NCBI RefSeq assembly: GCF_004006295.1
Contig: NZ_CP026095.1
Location: forward strand, 3,706,001 to 3,770,000
Source: Peribacillus asahii
GTDB taxonomy: Bacteria; Bacillota; Bacilli; Bacillales; DSM-1321
Length of the DNA: 64,000 nt
Direction: 5' to 3'
Position numbers and translations under genes: made by a program. The notes under the pieces are model-generated. The model ran no database searches, was not told the DNA's origin, and saw only the letters and a list, made by a program, of their open reading frames with translations. Of this stretch, positions 56,249 through 64,000 are shown in pieces. How positions within the stretch are numbered: the first letter of the stretch is position 1; each line of letters starts with the position of its first letter.

Positions 56249-57265
56249 TTAAATAATGGGATAAGAAATTCCTTCAATTTCTTTTATGTAGTCCAAACAT
56301 TCTCTTACAACTTGTTCTTCTGTTTCATAAATAAGGGCAACTCGCTCACAGAAATCTTGCCCTGTCATATATTGCTCTGCTAAAGCATGGTAAGCTGCTG
56401 CGATGGTCGCACCATCTTGTTCAAGTTCAAATGGATATAACAGGAAGCAGTGCCTTTCTAGTAAACTATGGACCATCTCCAGCAAGCTCGGATTTCTTTG
56501 TGCCAATTTTTGTTCTGCCAAAGCCCATACTTCTTTAAAAAAAGGATACTCTTGCAAATTCGGTAAATGAGCTGGAATCAAAGAAGAGACTTGTGAAAAC
56601 TTCCTTACTTCCACGGCTTGTGTATAGTCTTGCTCTTTTAATATATTCAACAGCATCGTTTTAAAAAAAGGATGATTCGCTTCCTCTTGCATAAATTGTT
56701 GAATATCATCGATAAACGGACGTACATTCATCTGTGAAAGCATATTAATTGTATTAAGTAATTGTTGTTCATTTTTCCCATTAAACAAAGGCTCTTGTTG
56801 AAGCTGTTGCTGTAATTGACTTTCATGCTGCTCCGCTTCTATCTCTCTTTCTTCTAATGCCCGTTTACTGAAGGAAATCATCTGCTCAAACTGTTCCATT
56901 TTATCAAATGGGATTTGATGCTCTTGAAACAATAGCTCAATCATCTCCACGATCTCCTCATGCTCCCCTAATTGCACAAGCACCATCAAGTACATATTCG
57001 TAATTTGAAAATAGTCACCAATCCCTTGATGCAATAATTCCTTACATAATTGTTTAGCTTCTTTATAATCTTGGAGCTCGACTAACGAAACGAGCAACCC
57101 TACATTTCCTTCAGCGTGTTCCTGATCTAATTCCCTCGCTTGGCCAAATAATTCGGCTGCCTGCTTATACTGTTTATTTTCTAGCGCCTCCGTCCCCTTC
57201 ATAACTAAGCGATGATGTAAATTAGGAAACAGGACCACATTATTTCCATCTTTTCTCTCATTCAT
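56249..57265 (-). CDS. ysoA: YsoA-like TPR repeat protein
   Basis: The 338-residue protein is helical and contains tetratricopeptide-like repeats near the N-terminus (ALENKQYKQAAELFGQARELD about 26-46, and LVSLVELQDYKEAKQLCKEL). No catalytic motif. Position between tig and the leu operon equals that of B. subtilis ysoA (339 residues). I chose the ATG at 57265 (GGTGAGGCGG upstream); the alternative ATG eight codons earlier has none. Function unknown. Confidence 0.82.
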   Translation of the reverse strand: MNERKDGNNVVLFPNLHHRLVMKGTEALENKQYKQAAELFGQARELDQEHAEGNVGLLVSLVELQDYKEAKQLCKELLHQGIGDYFQITNMYLMVLVQLGEHEEIVEMIELLFQEHQIPFDKMEQFEQMISFSKRALEEREIEAEQHESQLQQQLQQEPLFNGKNEQQLLNTINMLSQMNVRPFIDDIQQFMQEEANHPFFKTMLLNILKEQDYTQAVEVRKFSQVSSLIPAHLPNLQEYPFFKEVWALAEQKLAQRNPSLLEMVHSLLERHCFLLYPFELEQDGATIAAAYHALAEQYMTGQDFCERVALIYETEEQVVRECLDYIKEIEGISYPII

Positions 57266-57327
57266 TAACCATTCCGCCTCACCGTTCATTTTTGAACATC
57301 AGTGTAGCATGGAATGAAACGATTTTC

Positions 57328-57372
57328 AAAAAAAATCCCGTATGGCTCAAAGAAATCAAGACCATACGGGAT
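57328..57372 (-). terminator. Rho-independent terminator of the ilv-leu operon
   Basis: ATCCCGTATGG/CCATACGGGAT perfect 11-bp stem (57335-57345, 57362-57372) followed by seven T or more on the minus strand. Confidence 0.9.
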
Positions 57373-57401
57373 AGAATTTTCCGCTCAATGTCTCTTCTAA
57401 A

Positions 57402-58001
57402 TTAAATAGAAGAGATTGGCATTTTTTGTTGCTCATAGCTTTTAATTTGTTCTTCGTATTGCTCAGTAATGGAAATTTCATCCCATCCATTAATAAGCAT
57501 TTCCTTCCAGTATGGATGGAATTCAAATTCAGCTTCAAACCCTGATTGATCAAAAAGCTTTTGGTTTGGAAGATCAATAGTTAATTCATAACCAGATTCT
57601 ACACCTTTTTTCATTAATTCAGCTACTTGCTCTTCTGTTAAAACAATCGGAACAATCCCATTCTTCATGCAATTGTTTCTAAAAATATCAGCAAAAGAAG
57701 GAGCAATTACAATATTAAAACCATAATCAAGTAAAGCCCATGGTGCATGCTCACGAGAAGAGCCGCAACCGAAGTTTTCACCTGCAATTAAAATAGACGC
57801 ACCTTTATTTTGCTCTTGATTTAGTTCAAAATCTGCACGATCATTTCCTTCTTCATCAAAACGCCAGTTAAAAAATAAAAATTGACCAAATCCGCTACGC
57901 TCAATTCGTTTTAAAAATTGCTTTGGAATAATTTGATCTGTATCTACATTTTTACGGTCCATAACCGCTGCTTTTCCTGTAAAAACCTTAATCGGTTCCA
58001 T
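57402..58001 (-). CDS. leuD: 3-isopropylmalate dehydratase small subunit
   Basis: LeuD joins LeuC to isomerise isopropylmalate in leucine synthesis. The 199 residues include NVDTDQIIPKQFLKR, CGSSREHAPWAL (substrate-binding) and the typical swivelling domain. I chose ATG 58001 (GGAGGTG, spacing 6), giving the B. subtilis length. Last gene of the operon. Confidence 0.97.
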   Translation of the reverse strand: MEPIKVFTGKAAVMDRKNVDTDQIIPKQFLKRIERSGFGQFLFFNWRFDEEGNDRADFELNQEQNKGASILIAGENFGCGSSREHAPWALLDYGFNIVIAPSFADIFRNNCMKNGIVPIVLTEEQVAELMKKGVESGYELTIDLPNQKLFDQSGFEAEFEFHPYWKEMLINGWDEISITEQYEEQIKSYEQQKMPISSI

Positions 58002-58030
58002 CTTCGGCACCTCCATTTATATATTAATAT

Positions 58031-59443
58031 TTAATGAGCTCCTACAGTTGGAGCTTCCCATGTTCTAATATCAACAAACTTTCCAGTAATAGCCGCTGCT
58101 ACAGCCATCGCGGGGCTAACTAAGTGCGTACGTGCGCCTGCTCCTTGACGACCTTCAAAATTCCGGTTGGAAGTAGAAGCACAATGCTCTCCAGCTGGTA
58201 CCCCGTCTGGATTCATACCTAAGCACATACTGCAGCCAGAATCACGCCATTCAAAGCCAGCTGCTTTGAAAATCTGATCTAACCCTTCTTCTTCAGCTTG
58301 TTTTTTCACATTTTGTGAACCAGGTACAACCATAGCACGAACACCTTGATGAACCTTTTGACCTTCAAGCATAGACGCAGCTTGGCGTAAATCCTCAATA
58401 CGAGAGTTTGTGCATGAGCCGATAAACACATGCTGTACTTGGATATCTGTAATTGCTTGACCTTCTTTAAGTCCCATATATTGAAGTGCATTTTTCAACT
58501 CTACAGGATCAAACGTTCCATCTGATTCACTCGGAATCATTGCATCTACACCGCTTGCCATTCCAGGGTTTGTCCCCCAGCTAACCATCGGTGGAATAGC
58601 GCTGCCATCTAACACAATTTCGCGGTCATATACAGCATCTTCATCACTAGCTAATGACTTCCAATCTTCTACCGCACGATCAAATTCTTCGCCTTTTGGT
58701 GCATATTTTCTGCCTTTCATGTAAGAGAACGTCGTTTCATCAGGAGCTACTAAACCAGCTCTTGCTCCGCCTTCAATCGACATATTACATACCGTCATTC
58801 TCTCTTCCATCGACATATTCTCGAATACTTCGCCACAATACTCGATAATATAACCTGTTCCAAAATCTACACCAAATTTAGAAATAATATATAAAATAAC
58901 ATCCTTTGCATTAACACCTTTACCTAACTGACCATTTACTTCAAGCTTTAACGTCTTTGGCTTCGTTTGCCATAATGTTTGTGTCGCTAATACGTGCTCT
59001 ACTTCACTCGTTCCAATTCCAAATGCAATCGAACCGAATGCGCCGTGAGTAGACGTATGGCTATCACCACATACGATGGTCATACCAGGTTGTGTAAGAC
59101 CTAATTCTGGTCCAATAACGTGAACAATCCCTTGTTCAGGGCTGTCCAAATCCGCTAGACGAATCCCAAACTCTTTACAATTTTCTTCAAGAGCAGACAA
59201 TTGCTTTTGAGCAATTTCATCTTGAATGAAATAACGATTAATTGTTGGAACATTGTGATCCATCGTCGCAAATGTACGATCCGGTCTTCTTACTTTACGT
59301 CCCTTTAATCTAAGCCCTTCAAAGGCTTGTGGCGATGTTACTTCGTGAATAAATTGTAGGTCGATATATAATAAATCTGGTTTATTCTCCTCAGCTGCTA
59401 CAATGTGACGCTCCCATATTTTTTCAATAATGGACTTTCCCAT
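58031..59443 (-). CDS. leuC: 3-isopropylmalate dehydratase large subunit
   Basis: LeuC is the [4Fe-4S] subunit. The 470 residues contain the cluster cysteines in GSCTNSR and CSMCLGMN, and DHNVPT and [16 protein letters not shown] 59443 chosen by GAGGTGG. Separated from leuB by 214 bases with a terminator-like hairpin and a dispersed repeat, so expression may be reduced or internally initiated. Confidence 0.97.
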   Translation of the reverse strand: MGKSIIEKIWERHIVAAEENKPDLLYIDLQFIHEVTSPQAFEGLRLKGRKVRRPDRTFATMDHNVPTINRYFIQDEIAQKQLSALEENCKEFGIRLADLDSPEQGIVHVIGPELGLTQPGMTIVCGDSHTSTHGAFGSIAFGIGTSEVEHVLATQTLWQTKPKTLKLEVNGQLGKGVNAKDVILYIISKFGVDFGTGYIIEYCGEVFENMSMEERMTVCNMSIEGGARAGLVAPDETTFSYMKGRKYAPKGEEFDRAVEDWKSLASDEDAVYDREIVLDGSAIPPMVSWGTNPGMASGVDAMIPSESDGTFDPVELKNALQYMGLKEGQAITDIQVQHVFIGSCTNSRIEDLRQAASMLEGQKVHQGVRAMVVPGSQNVKKQAEEEGLDQIFKAAGFEWRDSGCSMCLGMNPDGVPAGEHCASTSNRNFEGRQGAGARTHLVSPAMAVAAAITGKFVDIRTWEAPTVGAH

Positions 59444-59469
59444 CTTGTTCCACCTCAATCATTTTAGAT

Positions 59470-59575
59470 TCTTTAAGAAAAGCACAAGCGCTGGAGAGCT
59501 AGAAGATGAAGTCGATTTTTTAACTTAATCGCCTGAGCAAACTGCAACTCGACAGGCTATGCGCTTTCACTGAAC
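59470..59575. repeat. Dispersed intergenic repeat between leuB and leuC
   Basis: Begins AAGAAAAGCACAAGCGCTGG on the plus strand just ahead of the leuC ribosome binding site; the same start is seen at 9737 and 34258. Ends are approximate. Confidence 0.55.
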
Positions 59576-59614
59576 ACCGAAACATCTCGAAATCTTTATA
59601 CTTCTTAATCTTTT

Positions 59615-59644
59615 AAAAAACACGACCTACTGAAAAGGCCGTGT
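59615..59644 (-). terminator. Intra-operon terminator-like hairpin between leuB and leuC
   Basis: ACACGGCC/GGTCGTGT (one G-U) stem followed by TTTTTT on the minus strand, 13 bases after the leuB stop. Confidence 0.75.
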
Positions 59645-59657
59645 CTAAAAACAGCTG

Positions 59658-60770
59658 TTATACACGTGCTCCTGTAACGTTAGAATTCGCCTCTTGGTTT
59701 AACAGAACTGTTTTAATTTCAGCAACCATTTCACTCGTCGATAATTTCGTTGATTGCTCATCTGCAATATCACCTGTTCTAAAACCTTTTTCAAGCACTG
59801 CTTCAACCGCTTGTTCCACCGCAGTTGCTTCAGCTTCTAGACCAAATGATAAACGTAACAACGATGCGGCAGATAAGATTGTCGCAATCGGATTCGCTAA
59901 ATTCTGCCCTGCAATATCAGGAGCTGAACCATGAATTGGTTCGTACAGATTTGGTCCATTCGTTGAAATAGAAGCCGATGGAAGCATTCCTAGCGATCCA
60001 GTAAGAACGGATGCTTCATCACTTAAAATGTCGCCGAATAAGTTTTCTGTTACGACAACATCAAATTGTTTTGGGTTACGAATAAGTTGCATCGCTGCAT
60101 TGTCCACAAGCATATGCTCTAACGTTACATCTGGATATTCTTTCGCAATTTCCTCAGCTGTTTCACGCCACATTCTGCTTGATTCTAATACATTCGCTTT
60201 ATCAACCGATGTTACTTTCTTTGTTCTATTGCTAGCTAATTCAAAAGCTAGTTTAATAATGCGGTGCATTTCTTCTTTTGTATAGAAAAGCGTATCGACT
60301 ACAGCATCTTTACCTTCTCGTGTCACTCGTTCACTTGGTTTCCCAAAGTATAGGCCGCCCGTTAATTCACGAACGATAACAAAATCGGCACCTTCAATTA
60401 ATTCTTTTTTAAGAGGAGAAGCTTCCGATAAACTCGAATAATAGCTGATTGGTCGAAGATTCGCATATAGATTAAGCTCTTTACGAATTTTTAATAGACC
60501 GCGTTCTGGGCGGATATCGACAGGATGGTTATCCCATTTCGGTCCACCAACTGCCCCTAATAATACAGCGTCACTTTTCCGGCAAATTTCGACTGTCTCA
60601 TCTGGTAGAGGTGATCCTGTATTATCTATCGCTCCGCCACCAATTTCACCGTATTGAAATTCAAATTCGTGTCCAAATTTTTGAGCAACAACTTCGAGTA
60701 TTTCTACAGCTCCTTTTGTTACTTCTTTTCCAATGCCATCGCCTGGCAACACAGCTATATTCCCTTTCAT
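59658..60770 (-). CDS. leuB: 3-isopropylmalate dehydrogenase
   Basis: LeuB oxidatively decarboxylates 3-isopropylmalate. The 370 residues include the LPGDGIGKEV start, REL TGGLYFG-type motif (RELTGGLYFG), VDNAAMQLI and the NLFGDILSDEA and EPIHGSAPDIAG segments. Starts with ATG after AAGGGGAG. The upstream 263 bases to leuA hold repeats, not a gene. Confidence 0.98.
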   Translation of the reverse strand: MKGNIAVLPGDGIGKEVTKGAVEILEVVAQKFGHEFEFQYGEIGGGAIDNTGSPLPDETVEICRKSDAVLLGAVGGPKWDNHPVDIRPERGLLKIRKELNLYANLRPISYYSSLSEASPLKKELIEGADFVIVRELTGGLYFGKPSERVTREGKDAVVDTLFYTKEEMHRIIKLAFELASNRTKKVTSVDKANVLESSRMWRETAEEIAKEYPDVTLEHMLVDNAAMQLIRNPKQFDVVVTENLFGDILSDEASVLTGSLGMLPSASISTNGPNLYEPIHGSAPDIAGQNLANPIATILSAASLLRLSFGLEAEATAVEQAVEAVLEKGFRTGDIADEQSTKLSTSEMVAEIKTVLLNQEANSNVTGARV

Positions 60771-60884
60771 CGAAAACTCCCCTTCCTAAAACCATTGAAA
60801 TATTTCTTCCATTGAATAGGCAAGCACTCGTACATAATGAAGGGCGCTTGCGCTTTGTTTATCTTGTTTAGCTGCACCGGCTAA

Positions 60885-61033
60885 CTGAACGAGCCGGTTC
60901 CGCTTTTCTTATTATCTAGCTACACCGGCTAGCTCGCTGTGCAGAAGATAATTGCCCCTAAAAGGCAAAGAGCGCCTTTTGGTTCAATTCCTATCTGCTT
61001 TGCGAGCTGAACGAGCCGGTTCCGCTTTTCTTA

Positions 61034-61036
<3 letters not shown>
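60885..61036. repeat. Two 30-bp perfect direct repeats and long hairpin between leuA and leuB
   Basis: CTGAACGAGCCGGTTCCGCT...TTATTA occurs identically at 60885-60914 and 61007-61036. The second copy includes the leuA stop codon. Between them, ACCGGCT-AGCTCGC (60924-60937) and GCGAGCT...AGCCGGT (61002-61020) enclose a hairpin with AAAGGC/GCCTTTT arms. GAAGGGCGCTTGCGC near 60840 resembles the end of the dispersed repeats. Confidence 0.88.
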
Positions 61037-63620
<2,584 letters not shown>

Positions 63621-63650
63621 TTAGTTGATTCATTTATTAAATTTATTAAA

Positions 63651-64000
63651 TTAAACAATCGTTTGGGCCTTGCTGCTTTTGCTATTGGCTAACTGCATTC
63701 CGCGTGGGAAAGCAGCTGTTCCTGTTCGAGCTAACTCTTTAATGCCGTATGGCTTAATTAGTTCAATAAAAGCTTCAATCTTATCAGATTCACCTGTAAT
63801 TTGAACCGTTAAGCTATCTTTACTCACATCAATAACAGAAGCACGGAAAGGTTCAATAACAGCATATATTTCAGCTCGCGTTTGACTTGTCACTTGAACT
63901 TTAATCAGTGCCAATTCGCGCGCAACGATTGCTTGATTACTAATATCATTTACTTTTAATACATCGATTTGTTTATGAAGCTGTTTTGTCATTTGTTCGA
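63651..64000 (-). CDS. ilvH: Acetolactate synthase small subunit, C-terminal 116 residues (cut by the right edge)
   Basis: IlvH is the regulatory subunit of acetohydroxyacid synthase and binds valine. The visible part covers the end of the N-terminal ACT domain and the C-terminal domain (LALIKVQV, EPFRASVIDVSKDSLTVQITG, GIKELARTGTAAFPRG). The first Met in frame (MTKQLHKQ) is internal: B. subtilis IlvH has MKRIITLTV... upstream, beyond the edge. ilvB, with the leucine T-box leader, would lie further right. Confidence 0.95.
   Translation of the reverse strand, partial: EQMTKQLHKQIDVLKVNDISNQAIVARELALIKVQVTSQTRAEIYAVIEPFRASVIDVSKDSLTVQITGESDKIEAFIELIKPYGIKELARTGTAAFPRGMQLANSKSSKAQTIV

Noticed and set aside
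63651..63992. Complete small protein starting at the internal Met near the right edge
   Set aside because: Sequence continues the IlvH family upstream through the edge, so it is a truncated ilvH, not a short separate gene.

Overview
The window reads as one continuous piece of a low-GC, endospore-forming Bacillaceae chromosome. It carries spo0B, spoIVFA/spoIVFB, spoIIB, spoVID, prp-processed ribosomal protein L27, lonA/lonB and the hemAXCDBL operon, in the order familiar from Bacillus subtilis but read here on the minus strand. I cannot name the species. No rRNA, tRNA, CRISPR array or intact insertion sequence was seen. Nearly all genes are on the minus strand. The exceptions are two minor-pilin genes, two ATP-grasp genes and one 64-residue membrane protein.

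Layout from left to right: obg (cut by the edge), spo0B, rpmA, prp, rplU with its leader, an RNase E/G gene, spoIVFB-spoIVFA, minD-minC, mreD-mreC-mreB, radC, maf and spoIIB (1-13.7 kb). Next is a type IV pilus locus (13.7-23.9 kb): pilO, pilN, pilM, comC/pilD, a major pilin, pilC, pilT, pilB and a minor pilin on the minus strand, with two minor pilins divergent on the plus strand. Then come a degenerate VanW-like protein, an acidic membrane protein, folC, two tandem RimK-type ATP-grasp genes, valS with a T-box leader, ysxE and spoVID (24-36.6 kb). A Bce-type two-component system plus ABC transporter (36.9-41.5 kb) lies between spoVID and the heme operon hemL-B-D-C-X-A (41.6-47.8 kb). The window ends with engB, lonA, lonB, clpX, tig, a TPR protein and the leucine/isoleucine operon leuD-C-B-A-ilvC-ilvH, the last cut by the right edge.

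The most interesting part is the pilus locus. Directly upstream of the major pilin gene is a sigma-A-like promoter followed within about 20 bases by a sequence that closely matches the class II cyclic-di-GMP riboswitch aptamer, with an 8-base anti-aptamer segment downstream and a strong terminator after the pilin gene. Two pilus proteins have unusual architecture: PilO carries a C-terminal LysM domain, and one minor pilin carries a repeat domain that looks like a beta-helix (five G-x-A-x-F repeats). The locus surrounds comC and spoIIB, which are neighbours without the pilus genes in B. subtilis. This suggests either an insertion around comC here or loss there.

Other non-coding signals include an L21 leader with a promoter overlapping the RNase gene's stop codon, a perfect inverted repeat in front of the Bce transporter genes, a PerR-box-like sequence upstream of hemA, several degenerate dispersed intergenic repeats placed just before ribosome binding sites, a terminator-like hairpin inside the leu operon, and a 30-bp perfect direct repeat between leuA and leuB. 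Start codons were adjusted where a Shine-Dalgarno sequence and family length agreed.
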